A stretch of 64,000 nucleotides of DNA from JBKECF01 sp047974375 (GTDB lineage: Bacteria > Bacillota > Clostridia > Lachnospirales > CAMZNU01): assembly GCA_047974375.1 (NCBI GenBank), contig JBKECF010000054.1, positions 62,001 through 126,000 of the forward strand, read 5' to 3'. This document shows, one piece after another, positions 44,244-55,000 of the stretch. The notes beneath the pieces were generated by a model. It did not search any database, was not told where the DNA came from, and saw only the letters and a list, made by a program, of their open reading frames with translations. The position numbers and the translations under genes were made by a program. Position 1 is the first letter of the stretch. Every line of letters begins with the position of its first letter.

Positions 44244-45091
44244 TAACAAGATACATGGGTTCTATATTGACTTGGGGTTATATTTTCGGATTTTTTAAAA
44301 GCAGAACAAAAGCTGCTTTCTGAGTTGAATCCACAACTAAAGGCAATATCTTTTATGGATGTTTCTGAAGATTTTAATAAATATTTAGCGGCGGTTATTC
44401 TTGTTTCAATTAAATATTTATGTGGGGTAAAGCCTGTTACTTTAGTAAATACCCGAATAAAATGAAATTGGCTAAGAGATGCCTCTTTGGCTAATGTTTC
44501 AAGGTTAAGTGGTTTGTTAAAATTCTCATTTATATAAGATTTTATTTTTTGTATCACAGAATAATTATTAGTAAAATCTTGGGAAAAATTTGGGATATTT
44601 AAAAGGCTATTCAATATATTGACAATTTCGAAAGATAAATAATCTTCCTTAATTGAGTTGGGGTTTCTAAATAAACTTATTATATTTTCCATGGAAGTAT
44701 TAATGTCCTTAAGATTTGTTGGAGTAAATACATGACCGTAGTTATCAAAGATTAATTTGAAGTATGTTTTTGCAAGTGGGCCGTCAAAGTGGATCCATAG
44801 GGCTTCCCAAGATGCGGGACTGCCGTACTCATGTTGTTTGTAGCAATCAATAAGAACTAATTGGTTTTTTTTCGCATTAAATTTTTTATTATTAATAGTT
44901 CCGTGGCATTCTCCGTTTTTTACAAGCATAAGTAAAAAACTATCGTAACTATTACGTTTTATAAAATAATGGGGCTCATAGTAGAAATGCCCGCAATAAA
45001 TTGGATAAAAATAAATTTTTTTTGCTAAAGTGCTAGGTGTATACAGAAAATAATCGGACTTAGCCGTAACTTTTAACTCAAATGAACGCAA
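44243..45091 (-). CDS. AraC-family transcriptional regulator
   Basis: About 282 residues. The only good ribosome site (AGGAGGG) is six bases before TTG 45091, so a TTG start is chosen; the ORF's longer N-terminus lies before it. The N-terminal cupin-like ligand domain has LMLVKNGECHG and LVLIDCYKQHEYGSPASWEA. The two-HTH C-terminal domain has NLETLAKEASLSQFHFIRVF and IKDIAFSCGFNSESSFCSAF with ITPSQYR. It converges with the sugar operon at 37101-44170, which it may control. Confidence 0.9.
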   Translation of the reverse strand: MRSFELKVTAKSDYFLYTPSTLAKKIYFYPIYCGHFYYEPHYFIKRNSYDSFLLMLVKNGECHGTINNKKFNAKKNQLVLIDCYKQHEYGSPASWEALWIHFDGPLAKTYFKLIFDNYGHVFTPTNLKDINTSMENIISLFRNPNSIKEDYLSFEIVNILNSLLNIPNFSQDFTNNYSVIQKIKSYINENFNKPLNLETLAKEASLSQFHFIRVFTKVTGFTPHKYLIETRITAAKYLLKSSETSIKDIAFSCGFNSESSFCSAFKKSENITPSQYRTHVSC

Positions 45092-45177
45092 AATTATCCC
45101 TCCTGTAGATATATTAAGAAAAGTATACAATAATTCAAATGCTTTTACTAGAGGGATAAAAATATTATATATAGACT

Positions 45178-46047
45178 TTATTTAGTTTGATTTGCGAGTC
45201 TCCACTCTCGAGGTGATACATTATAGATGCTTTTAAATGCACGGGAAAAGCTTAAGGGCTCGGGATACCCAACCTCCTCGCTAATAGTACTAATAAGTTT
45301 ATCAGTTGCAATTAACATTTCGCAGGCTTTGCTCATTCGATATCCTATGAGGAATTTTTGTGGAGTGGTTTTAGTTACGTCGTGAAAAATTTTACCGAAA
45401 TAACTATGATTGAGATTACAGAAGTTAGCCATATCCTTGATTGTAATTTCTGCAAAGTAATTATTTTCAATAAAAGTTATAGATTCCTGGACATAAAATT
45501 TCTTTAAATTTCCTTTTGTAGGCGTTCTTTTTTTAACTGAGCCTTGTTGCAATGCGTCTAATAGTAAATAAAAATGTCCTAATATTGTAAGGATTGGTTT
45601 GTCGCCGTTTTTGGCAAGGTATATAATCTCCTGTTCTACAATGCTGTTGATAGAAGTATTATTGCTGGTATATATTGGGTTGTTACTATCGAGTCCTGCT
45701 ATGGAAAGAATCTCTGGTATTTTTAGACCATCGAATTCAACCCATGCATAGACCCATGGATCTTTGTCGTCTGCAATATACATATTACGCTGATATGGTG
45801 CTATATAAAAACCTTGGCCTGCTGTTATGTTATAAACTGCCTCTATTCCTTTGTCATTTAAAGAATATAAAATTCCTTTTCCCTTTATTACAAAATGGAA
45901 AAGATGATGCACCCTTGTGTTAGAGCCGAAGGTGTGTGACTTATCACAACATTGCCATCCGGATTGAACGATATTAACATCTATGAAAGACTGATTAGCG
46001 AATAGGGTATAAGCGTAGTTAACACCTTTTTTTATTGAATTAGACAT
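45178..46047 (-). CDS. AraC-family regulator, likely activator of the alpha-galactoside operon
   Basis: A 289-residue protein. The cupin domain (HFVIKGKGILYSLNDKGIEA, GQGFYIAPYQRNMYIADDKD, WVYAWVEFDG) is typical of MsmR/RafR-like activators. The HTH pair is ITIKDMANFCNLNHSYFGKI and TISEEVGYPEPLSFSRAFKS, ending NVSPREWR. It is divergent from the binding-protein gene at 46507, the usual arrangement for raffinose/melibiose operons. Ribosome site AAAGGAA. Confidence 0.9.
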   Translation of the reverse strand: MSNSIKKGVNYAYTLFANQSFIDVNIVQSGWQCCDKSHTFGSNTRVHHLFHFVIKGKGILYSLNDKGIEAVYNITAGQGFYIAPYQRNMYIADDKDPWVYAWVEFDGLKIPEILSIAGLDSNNPIYTSNNTSINSIVEQEIIYLAKNGDKPILTILGHFYLLLDALQQGSVKKRTPTKGNLKKFYVQESITFIENNYFAEITIKDMANFCNLNHSYFGKIFHDVTKTTPQKFLIGYRMSKACEMLIATDKLISTISEEVGYPEPLSFSRAFKSIYNVSPREWRLANQTK

Positions 46048-46354
46048 AAAAATATTCCTTTCATTAAAGATTTACACTTATATATTAATACAAAACCATA
46101 CAAAATTCAAGGTGACTTTAACAATATCAGTCTAATGGAGGAAAAAAGTATACTATAGAGCTTGATATGTTATTTTATGAGCCGTATATGTATTATATTA
46201 TTTAATTACAATAATAAATAGAAAAAAATATATTATATATAATAGTTTTATTAGAATTTATTTAAAAAAATTAAATAAAAATATTGAATTAAAATGAAAA
46301 AAAGAAAATTATATATTTTTGTTATGCTGATTTTTAATATTAGCTTTGTTGTTG
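46048..46354. other. Divergent regulatory region, no gene seen
   Basis: A very AT-rich gap between the AraC-type regulator and the alpha-galactoside operon. It should hold the activator's binding sites and both promoters. No clear -35/-10 pair with normal spacing was found in it. It is followed by a palindromic repeat. Confidence 0.5.
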
Positions 46355-46466
46355 TGTTAATCGGTAAGAATTAGACCGCCACCTCAATGTTGACATAGGT
46401 AGCGGGACTGTCTAATTCGCCACTCAGTGTGGGTGCAAGCCCCCACTGACGGATAGGTCTATTGAC
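46355..46466 (+). repeat. Palindromic repeat, intermediate form (family copy 5)
   Basis: GTTAATCGGTAAGAATTAGA at the left and GACGGATAGGTCTATTGAC at the right are identical to the 2461 copy. The interior is shorter (GGACTGTCTAATTCGCCACT marks the deletion junction when set against the 47787 copy). The right end lies 40 bases before the ATG of the binding-protein gene. Confidence 0.85.
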
Positions 46467-46506
46467 TTAGGTAAGTTTTGTTTTTATAGAAGGAGGATTA
46501 ATTCTT

Positions 46507-47784
46507 ATGAGAAAAAGTAAAACCTTAAGGTTTATGGCACTAGGATTTATAGCAATAATAATGGGATCATCATTAGTTGCTTGTGAAAGCTCAAATAATA
46601 AAGACGAGAAAGGTGGAGATACAATTACAATTGCGTCTTCTGCAGGGTGGATAAAAGATATTGACAAAGAACTAGCGCTAAAATATGAGGAAGCGTCTGG
46701 TAATAAAATTGAATGGCAGATTAGTCCTGATGACCAGTATGCTAACGTTTTAAATTCAAAATTATCTGTTGGAGAGGGTGCAGATATTTTTTATATAAGA
46801 TCAGGTATTACCTTGAATAGATATCAACCTGATAAGTACATGATGGATTTATCGGATCAAGAGTGGGTAAGTAGATATACTGACTGGGCAAAAGAGGGAA
46901 CTACACATAATGGTAAAGTGGTACAGTTCCAGACATGGAGTGTTGATGGTTGGGGACTTTTGTATAATAAAAATATATTTGATGAAGCAGGCATTACTGA
47001 AGTACCAAAAGATTATGCTAGTTTTAAAGAGGCCTGCGACAAAATTATGGCAGTAGGTAAGACTCCTATATATGAACCAGGGGCTGCACAATGGCACTTA
47101 GGTGTATGGCTAAATGAAATGACAACTCAAGTTCAGACTGAGAATAATGGGTTCTATGATGGACTAAATGATAACAGCCAGACATTGGCAGAACAAGATG
47201 CTTTGATTAAGGCATTAGACCAGATGGCAGAGATGGACAAGGCGGGATATTTTGGTGAAGACTTTATGGCTAACACGTGGGAAGATATGGTTATAAAAAT
47301 GTCAACAGGTGATTATGCAATGGGATTAGTCTATACTACGTTTCCAGTAGAAATAGAAGCCGTTAATGATGAAATGACTGCAGATAAATGGGGTATGTTT
47401 CCAGTACCACTTAATGATAATAAAACTTTTGGCGTTTCAGCTGGTGGAAATGGACGATGCGTTAATAAGGATACAAAGGTTGAAGATGCTATAAAGGATT
47501 ATTTTAATTTTTTATCACAACCAGAAAACTTAACATCCTATTATGAGGCACGTTTGGACCTTGGCCCATGCTCTTTTGTGGATATTCCTGGTAATGTTCC
47601 ATCTACATATGAGGATGTAATGAGCAATTCTATAAGTTCAGGGTTTGCAGCAGAGGATGGAATTATGTTTTGGGATAATACCCAAGTGGGGAATTTAATG
47701 CAATCTATATTCCTTAGTGATGTAAGTTCAAAAGATGTTTTACAAGGAATCGATGATTTTAGACAGCCAAGTTTAGGTCAGTAA
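46507..47784 (+). CDS. Alpha-galactoside ABC transporter substrate-binding lipoprotein (MsmE/RafE-like)
   Basis: A 425-residue type 2 (maltose-binding-like) lipoprotein; lipobox LVAC with Cys 26. ASSAGWIKDIDKELALKYEE, YANVLNSKLSVGEGADIFYI, WGLLYNKNIFDEAGITEVPK and GDYAMGLVYTTFPVEIEAVN are typical of family 1 carbohydrate receptors. The GH36 gene in the same operon points to raffinose, melibiose or stachyose. Strong ribosome site AAGGAGGATTAATTC. Confidence 0.88.
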   Translation: MRKSKTLRFMALGFIAIIMGSSLVACESSNNKDEKGGDTITIASSAGWIKDIDKELALKYEEASGNKIEWQISPDDQYANVLNSKLSVGEGADIFYIRSGITLNRYQPDKYMMDLSDQEWVSRYTDWAKEGTTHNGKVVQFQTWSVDGWGLLYNKNIFDEAGITEVPKDYASFKEACDKIMAVGKTPIYEPGAAQWHLGVWLNEMTTQVQTENNGFYDGLNDNSQTLAEQDALIKALDQMAEMDKAGYFGEDFMANTWEDMVIKMSTGDYAMGLVYTTFPVEIEAVNDEMTADKWGMFPVPLNDNKTFGVSAGGNGRCVNKDTKVEDAIKDYFNFLSQPENLTSYYEARLDLGPCSFVDIPGNVPSTYEDVMSNSISSGFAAEDGIMFWDNTQVGNLMQSIFLSDVSSKDVLQGIDDFRQPSLGQ

Positions 47785-47786
47785 AA

Positions 47787-47966
47787 GTTAATAGACCTAT
47801 CCGTTAGTGGGGGCTTGTACCCCCACTGAACGGCGAATTTGGTCGCATAACCGAGTTGGTTGCTTACTTGGTTGCATAGTTGAGCAGAAAGTAAAGCTTT
47901 CGACCAGATTAGACAGCTCCCCATTTATTATACATTGAGGTGGGGTCTAATTCTTACCGATTAATA
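47787..47966 (-). repeat. Palindromic repeat, longest form (family copy 6) inside the operon
   Basis: Starts GTTAATAGACCTATCCGTTA three bases after the binding-protein stop and ends CTAATTCTTACCGATTAAT. CCGTTAGTGGGGG (47801-47813) pairs with CCCCCACTGAACGG (47820-47833). The interior has repeated GGTTGCATA/GGTCGCATA motifs. It separates the binding-protein gene from its permeases by 250 bases and could raise the binding-protein:permease ratio by mRNA processing or partial termination. Confidence 0.85.
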
Positions 47967-48033
47967 CTATGTAAAGCGGGATGGGTTTAATCGTTCATTT
48001 TGTGTTTCTTAAAATAAAAGGAGGAGTATAAGC

Positions 48034-48909
48034 ATGTATAAGAAGAAGTTATACAGCATAAAATTTATTATTCCGGCATTAGTTTTGTATACTATCCTTT
48101 ATAGTATACCAACAATAATGGGTGTGGCTATTTCACTGACGGATTGGAATATGGCAAGGTCTGAGATAAATTTTATTGGATTTCAGAATTTTATTAATAT
48201 CTTTACTTCTGACAGTGGTATGTATATGGAGAGTGTAGTTCATACTTTTGAATTTACGTTCATTACAGTCATTTTTAAAACCTTAATTGGTTTAGGACTA
48301 GCTCTTCTGCTGAATAATGGATTAAAAAGTCGGAGTGTATTTCGTACAATTTTCTTTTTGCCTTATGCCCTATCACCGTTGATTATTGGTATATCGTTTA
48401 TTTCTATATTAAAACCAGATGGCCCATTAAATACAATTCTTTCTATTATAGGGCTAGAAAGTTTAACACATTCGTGGTTGACTGAAAGTGTTACTGCATT
48501 AGGTTCGACAATGGCAGTGGAAATTTGGAGGATGGCTGGATGGAATATGATGATATTGTTAGCCGGTTTACAAATGATACCTGCTGAATACTATGAGGCG
48601 TCTTCTATTGATGGTGCTAACAAATGGAAACAGTTCTTAAAGATAACGTTACCCTTCTTGCAATCTTCTTTGATGCTTGTCATTGTATTAAATACAATTC
48701 ATGGCTTAAGGGTTTTTGATATTATTTATTCTCTAACTGGCGGTGGACCAGGTGGTTTGACCGAAGTAATTAACACTTTAGTTTTCAGAGAATTTGGAAT
48801 GGGACGCTACGGAATGGCCAATGCACTGAATGTAATTATTTTTTTAATTACTGTTATTATAGCTTTAGTTATGCAGAGTCTATTAAGTGGAAAGGAAAAC
48901 AATGGATAA
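48034..48909 (+). CDS. Sugar ABC transporter permease (MsmF/RafF-like)
   Basis: A 291-residue MalF-type permease with six helices: FIIPALVLYTILYSIPTIMG at the start and the EAA coupling loop AEYYEASSIDGANKWKQFLK followed by ITLPFLQ. FDIIYSLTGGGPGGLTEVIN near the C-terminus is a CUT1 hallmark. AAAGGAGGAG precedes the ATG. Confidence 0.93.
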   Translation: MYKKKLYSIKFIIPALVLYTILYSIPTIMGVAISLTDWNMARSEINFIGFQNFINIFTSDSGMYMESVVHTFEFTFITVIFKTLIGLGLALLLNNGLKSRSVFRTIFFLPYALSPLIIGISFISILKPDGPLNTILSIIGLESLTHSWLTESVTALGSTMAVEIWRMAGWNMMILLAGLQMIPAEYYEASSIDGANKWKQFLKITLPFLQSSLMLVIVLNTIHGLRVFDIIYSLTGGGPGGLTEVINTLVFREFGMGRYGMANALNVIIFLITVIIALVMQSLLSGKENNG

Positions 48910-49768
48910 TATTAAAAATAAAAATTTCATAAATACAGCAAATAGCTTAAAGTCTATAAAAAAAATTAAGTTGTTAGTTAAGTTTATGTTTATTGCATTA
49001 CTTAGTTGTATAATTATTTTACCACTTTATTTTATTGTCATAAATTCGCTAAAAACATTGGAAGAGTCACGAATGCTGAGCTTTAGCTTTCCGCTAAAAC
49101 TTCAATGGAGCAATTATATAGAAGTTATAAAAGCTGGTTCTTTACTACGTGCATTTTTAAACAGTATGTTAATAGCGAGTGCCTCGTCTTTTATTGCTGT
49201 TTTGGTTTCAGCTATGGCATCATACGCCTTAAGTAGAAGACGGACAAAGTTCTACAAGATGTTATATGGCTATTTCTTTTTAGGACTGATTGCGCCGGTT
49301 AATTATATAACTACACTTTTTACATTAAAGTTTTTAAACTTACAAAATACATATACAGGAATCATACTTGAGTTAGCAACATTAGGTATTCCTTTCCTAG
49401 TGTTTTTATATTATGGATTCTTTGAGAATATTCCTAGGGAATTGGATGAAGCGGCAGTTATTGATGGGTGTGGACCATTTAAATTATTTATTAAAGTTAT
49501 ATTCCCGCTATTGAAACCGGCTACTATTACGGGTTTAGTACTAAATTTTTTAGGTGCGTGGAATGATTTTGTTACACCACTATATCTATTAAGTGATAAT
49601 AAAAAATTGGGGATGACGAATTCTATTTATAATTTTTTTGGCGAACATTTTAATGACTGGAATATGGTCTTTGCTGATATTGTTCTGACAGTGGCGCCTA
49701 TTGTGGTTATTTATATCTGCGGTCAAAAATACATAGTTAATGGAACAGCAGGGGCTGTAAAGGGATAA
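48902..49768 (+). CDS. Sugar ABC transporter permease (MsmG/RafG-like)
   Basis: About 288 residues from ATG 48902 (AAAGGA upstream; an earlier GTG lies before it). MalG type: PLYFIVINSLKTLEESRMLS, AMASYALSRRRTKFYKML, and the EAA loop PRELDEAAVIDGCGPFKLFI. It overlaps the first permease gene by 8 bases. No ATPase gene follows, so the importer must share a multi-sugar ATPase (MsmK-like) encoded elsewhere. Confidence 0.93.
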   Translation: MDNIKNKNFINTANSLKSIKKIKLLVKFMFIALLSCIIILPLYFIVINSLKTLEESRMLSFSFPLKLQWSNYIEVIKAGSLLRAFLNSMLIASASSFIAVLVSAMASYALSRRRTKFYKMLYGYFFLGLIAPVNYITTLFTLKFLNLQNTYTGIILELATLGIPFLVFLYYGFFENIPRELDEAAVIDGCGPFKLFIKVIFPLLKPATITGLVLNFLGAWNDFVTPLYLLSDNKKLGMTNSIYNFFGEHFNDWNMVFADIVLTVAPIVVIYICGQKYIVNGTAGAVKG

Positions 49769-49832
49769 AAACTTTAAATATTTATAATGCGCTCGTATTA
49801 ACTTTTATTTACCTAATTGAGGAGATTAAATA

Positions 49833-52025
49833 ATGCCAATTAAATTTAAAAAAGACATAAATCAATTTCATTTAACCAATGAATCTATTAGCTACATTAT
49901 GGAAGTTACAAAGGAAGGGTATTTATTACAAGTTTATTATGGAAGTAAGATATCCGATTTCTATCAGAGCAATCCCTACCCAAGAATAGATCGTTCAGGT
50001 TTTTTACCAAATCCTTATGAGCTATCTAACAAAGGATTTTCACTAGGGGCCGTCCTTCAGGAAATACCTGGGTATGACACTGGGGATTACAGGGAGGGTC
50101 TGTATGAATTTACTTATCCTGATGGAACAAAAGCAATGGGGATGAAGTATGAAAGCCATAATATTTTATCAGGGAAGAAGAAACTGAAAGGGCTACCTGC
50201 AACATATGTAAATCTTGATACAGAAGCGACGTCCTTGGAAATCGTAATGGCAGACCCTAACCGTGGAGTAAAAGCAATTTTATCCTATACAATTTATGAG
50301 GAGCTCCCCGTCATTACTAAGTCGGTTATCTACATAAATAAAAGTGGGAAAAAAGTTATTCTTAATAAAGGGTATAGCGCCTGCATAGATATTGACAACA
50401 ATAACTATGAAATGATTCAGTTTCCTGGAGCTTGGGCAAGAGAAAAACAGTTTGAGCGTTGCAAGCTTTCTAATGGGCTACATGTCCTTGACAGTAAAAG
50501 GGGTAGCAGTAGTATATTTCAGCAACCATTTATGGCGTTGGTGTCACCAGAAACGACGGAATTTTCTGGTGAGGTAAGAGCTTTTAATTTTGTGTATAGC
50601 GGAAATTTTGAGATAAAGACTAATGTTGATACTTTTAACCAAACAAGGGTAATGGTGGGAATCAACTCACATAATTTTAGTTGGGTTTTAGAAAATGAAG
50701 AATCCTTTCAGACTCCGGAGGTAGTATGTGTTTATTCAAATACAGGGTTAAATGGAATGTCTACAGCATTTCATCGTTTATATAATAATTACTTAACAAG
50801 AGGTGTTTACAAAAATAATGTACGTCCAGTTTTAATAAACAATTGGGAAGCGACCTATTTTGATTTCAATGAAGATAAGTTAATGGACTTTGTAAGTCGT
50901 GCGAAAGAAATAGGCGTGGAATTGTTTGTATTAGATGATGGATGGTTTGGAAAACGAAATTCCGATACAACATCTCTAGGTGATTGGTTTGTGAATAAGG
51001 AAAAACTTCCAGATGGTTTAAAAGGCCTATCGGATAAAGTAAAAGCATCTGGGATGAAATTTGGTTTGTGGTTTGAACCTGAAATGGTTTCAGAAGAAAG
51101 TGAATTATTTAAAAAACACCCAGATTGGCATATTCATGTAGAAGATTACCCTACATCTTTAGGGCGCAATCAGCTAATACTTGATTTTAGTCGCCAAGAG
51201 GTGCGTGAAGAAATATATTGCCAACTTGTAAATATACTAGATAAAGTAGAAATTGATTATATAAAATGGGATATGAATCGCAGCATGACAGAAGTTGGCT
51301 CTATGGGAAGAGAGCCGGAAAAACAGATGGAGACATCTCATAGATATATACTTGGACTATATGAGATTCTTGAAAAACTCACTAGTCGTTATCCTCATAT
51401 ATTATTTGAGAATTGCTCCGGAGGGGGAGGAAGGTTTGACCCTGGGATGTGCTATTATATGCCACAGAGTTGGGCTAGCGATAATACAGATGCATATGAG
51501 CGTCTTAAGATTCAATATAGCACAAGTATGATTTTTCCAACAGCAATGATTTGTTCACAGCTGTCTGATATTCCTAATCATCAAACAGGAAGAAGTACTC
51601 CACTTAACACAAGGGCGGCAGTGGCAATGTCAGGTAACTTTGGCTTAATGTTAAATCCGGAGCAGGTGACTAAAGAAGATTTAACACAAATTTCGGAGTA
51701 TGTTTTATGGTATAAAGAAAATCGAAAATTAATGCAATTTGGTGATTTCTATAGATTGATTAATCCATACAACAGCAATGCTGGAAGCTGGATATTTGTT
51801 TCTCCTAACAAAGATAAAGCGGTTCTTCTATACGTGCAGGCGTTTATAAAAGCTAGTAATCCATTGGAGCGTGTTAAACTTATGGGTCTTGATGTTAATG
51901 GTATTTATGATGTTGAAGGAGTAGAAATATCAGGAGAAGAATTAATGAAATTTGGCCTATATATTAATGTTGATATGAGCGGGGACTATCAATCACGTTT
52001 TATTGAAATTATTAAGAAAAACTAA
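49833..52025 (+). CDS. Alpha-galactosidase, GH36
   Basis: A 730-residue GH36 enzyme of normal length. An N-terminal beta-sandwich precedes the catalytic barrel with FVLDDGWFGKRNSDTTSLGD and GLWFEPEMVSEESELF. The nucleophile Asp480 is in YIKWDMNR, and the acid/base Asp550 is in SWASDNTDAYERLKIQYS. These positions match the well-studied bacterial GH36 enzymes. It is cytoplasmic (no signal peptide) and would remove alpha-1,6-galactose from imported raffinose-family sugars. GAGGAGA precedes the ATG, 64 bases after the permease. Confidence 0.96.
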   Translation: MPIKFKKDINQFHLTNESISYIMEVTKEGYLLQVYYGSKISDFYQSNPYPRIDRSGFLPNPYELSNKGFSLGAVLQEIPGYDTGDYREGLYEFTYPDGTKAMGMKYESHNILSGKKKLKGLPATYVNLDTEATSLEIVMADPNRGVKAILSYTIYEELPVITKSVIYINKSGKKVILNKGYSACIDIDNNNYEMIQFPGAWAREKQFERCKLSNGLHVLDSKRGSSSIFQQPFMALVSPETTEFSGEVRAFNFVYSGNFEIKTNVDTFNQTRVMVGINSHNFSWVLENEESFQTPEVVCVYSNTGLNGMSTAFHRLYNNYLTRGVYKNNVRPVLINNWEATYFDFNEDKLMDFVSRAKEIGVELFVLDDGWFGKRNSDTTSLGDWFVNKEKLPDGLKGLSDKVKASGMKFGLWFEPEMVSEESELFKKHPDWHIHVEDYPTSLGRNQLILDFSRQEVREEIYCQLVNILDKVEIDYIKWDMNRSMTEVGSMGREPEKQMETSHRYILGLYEILEKLTSRYPHILFENCSGGGGRFDPGMCYYMPQSWASDNTDAYERLKIQYSTSMIFPTAMICSQLSDIPNHQTGRSTPLNTRAAVAMSGNFGLMLNPEQVTKEDLTQISEYVLWYKENRKLMQFGDFYRLINPYNSNAGSWIFVSPNKDKAVLLYVQAFIKASNPLERVKLMGLDVNGIYDVEGVEISGEELMKFGLYINVDMSGDYQSRFIEIIKKN

Positions 52026-52073
52026 ATTTTGCAAAAATAAAATGGACTATTATGTCGATTAAAGGAGACAAAA

Positions 52074-55000
52074 ATGGAAAAAGTTAAAATCTGGGAAGAA
52101 GAAGTTATAATTCCAACTTATGAAATAGGCAAACCAGACAAAAATCCAATGTTTTTGGAAAAAAGGGTGTATCAAGGAAGCAGTGGAAAAGTCTATCCCT
52201 ATCCGACTATAGAAAGTATAAGCAACGAAAAAAAGGATAAATCCTACAATGCCGTTTTTATAGAAAATCAATATATAAAAGTAATGATTTTGCCAGAATT
52301 AGGCGGACGTATACAAAGGGCTTACGACAAAACTAACAACTACGATTTTGTATACTATAATCATGTAATAAAACCAGCACTTGTTGGACTAGTTGGGCCG
52401 TGGATTTCTGGAGGGATAGAATTTAACTGGCCACAGCACCATAGACCTACTACATATATGCCTGTAGATTATTTAATTAAGGAAAATGAAAATGGTAGCA
52501 AAACTTTATTAATTAATGATGTGGACCAAATGTATGGAACAAAGGGAATAGCAAAGTTCACATTGTATGAGGATGCTGCATACATAGAAATAGAAGGTCA
52601 GTTATATAATAGAACAAATATACCCCAAACTTTTTTATGGTGGGCAAACCCTGCAGTTGCTGTAAATGATAATACTCAGTCAATATTTCCGCCAGATGTT
52701 CATAGTGTATATGACCATGGTAAAAGGGATGTGTCTAGGTTTCCTATAGCAACAGGCGTGTATTATAAATATGACTACTCTGATGGTGTAGATATTTCTA
52801 GATATAAAAATGTGCCTGTTCCTACTTCATACATGGCAGAAAAGTCCGATTTTGACTTTGTTGGTGGTTATGACTATGGTGTAGAGGCGGGGATTTTACA
52901 CGTGGCAGACCATCATATTTCTCCAGGAAAAAAACAGTGGACATGGGGATATGGCGAGTTTGGTCAAGCATGGGATAGAAATCTAACGGACGAAGACGGT
53001 CCGTATATTGAACTTATGACAGGAGTTTATACAGACAACCAACCAGATTTTACATGGCTTAAACCATTTGAAGAAAAAACCTTTAAGCAATATTTTATGC
53101 CTTATAAAAAAGTAGGACAAGTTAAAAATGCAACTATTAATGCTATTTTAAATGTTGAATTTAAAGATGATGGTATATATGTATGTGTGTATGGAACATC
53201 CTATTTTAAAGACGCTGAAATTATTATTTCAAATAAAAATACAGAAGTATACACAGATGAAATTACTATATCCCCAAATGATATTTTTGAAAAAACTATA
53301 ATAGCTTCTGTTGACAAAAAAACTGATATTAAAGTTGAAGTGAAGCACTTAAATAGAACTTTAGTTGAATATAGCCCTATAGAGGAGAGTATTCCCGAAT
53401 TAGCGAGTCCTGCAGAGGCGGCAAAGGAGCCTAGTGAGATTATAACAAATGAGGAATTATTCCTTACAGGTCAACATATAGAGCAATATCGTCATGCCAC
53501 TTATTTACCTGATCCATATTATTTAGAGGGATTAAAAAGGGATGAGTTTGACATTAGAATAAATAATGCCTACGGTTCTTTGCTAATGAGGCGAGGCGAT
53601 TTTAAGGGAGCAGAGGGGTATTTTAGAAAAGCCTTAGAACGTTTAATTAGAAAAAATCCAAACCCTTATAATAGTGAGGTTTTATATAATTTAGGAATTG
53701 TTTTATTTTATAAAAATGAATTTAATGAAGCTTTCGACTTTTTTTACAAGGCAACATGGTCCAATGAACAACAGGAAATGTCTTTTTATTATTTAGCTGC
53801 CATAGAAACTTATAGAGGTAATTATAATAATGCCATGGAGTTTATAGAAAAAGCATTAATTAAAAATTACCATAACATAAAAGCTAGAGCTTTAAAGGCT
53901 ATAATATTACGTAAGGTAAAAAATACTTCAAAGGCAGTAGAATGGATTAAAGAAAATTTAGAAATTGACCCATTCGACTACGTGTCAAGAATTGAATTAA
54001 TAGAACACAGTAACAGTGAAAAAGATAAGGAGAAGCTAAAATTAATAACTAGAGATTTCCAGGAGAATTTTTTACAAATAGCTAGAGATTACGGCGAAGT
54101 AGGGTGTTTTCAAGAGGCAATAAATGCTTTAAATATTTGTACAAAGGAATATCCGATGTTGTACTACTATAAAGGGTACTACTATGAATCTATGGGGGAC
54201 ACAGAAAAGGCAGTTGAAGAAATAAAAAAAGCCGACCAATGTTCACCACTTTATTGCTTTCCAAATAAATTAGAAGACGTAGCTGTACTAAATAAGGGAA
54301 TATCTCTGTATAAAAAGGGTGGAAAGGCAAGTTATTATTTAGGTAATTTATATTACGATAAGTTACAATTTAATAATGCTATTGCTCTTTGGGAACAGTC
54401 TTTAAAAATTGACGATACCTATGCAACTTTACTAAGGAATTTGGCACTGGCTTATTTTAATAAAAAAGGTAATAAAGAACTAGCAAAAGAAAATTTGGAG
54501 AAAGCTTTTAAGTTAGACGCTAGCGATGCCAGAGTATTTTTAGAATTAGACCAGCTTTATAAAAAGTTATTTTATGATTTTAAATATAGGTTAGGGAATT
54601 ATGAAAAAAATTTAAACCTAGTATATAAACGTGATGATTTATTAATTGAGTATATAACTTTACTTAATTTAACAGGTGAATTTGAAAAGGCTTATGACAC
54701 TATAATGTCCCATAATTTTAGGCCTTGGGAAGGTGCTGAAGGAAAAATAACTACTCAATATAAATTATCCTTGTTAGAATTAGCTAAAAGTAAAATTAAG
54801 AGTAAGGAATTTAACAAGGCAAAGGAATTATTGGAAAAGGCGCTAGTATACCCAATAAATTTAGGCGAGGGTAGGTTAGAAGGCACGAAAGACAATAATT
54901 TACATTATTTTTTAGGTTATGTATTGGAGAATCTAGGAGAAAATGAAAAGGCAAGTAAGTGCTTTACTTTGGCAGCCATAGGAAATGAAGAACCTGCAGG

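Noticed and set aside
46462..46490. TTGACT-17-TATAGA as the promoter of the receptor gene, with the -35 supplied by the repeat end
   Set aside because: The spacing is perfect, but transcription would start inside the ribosome site just before ATG 46507. The same repeat end at 605 and 2615 has no matching -10.
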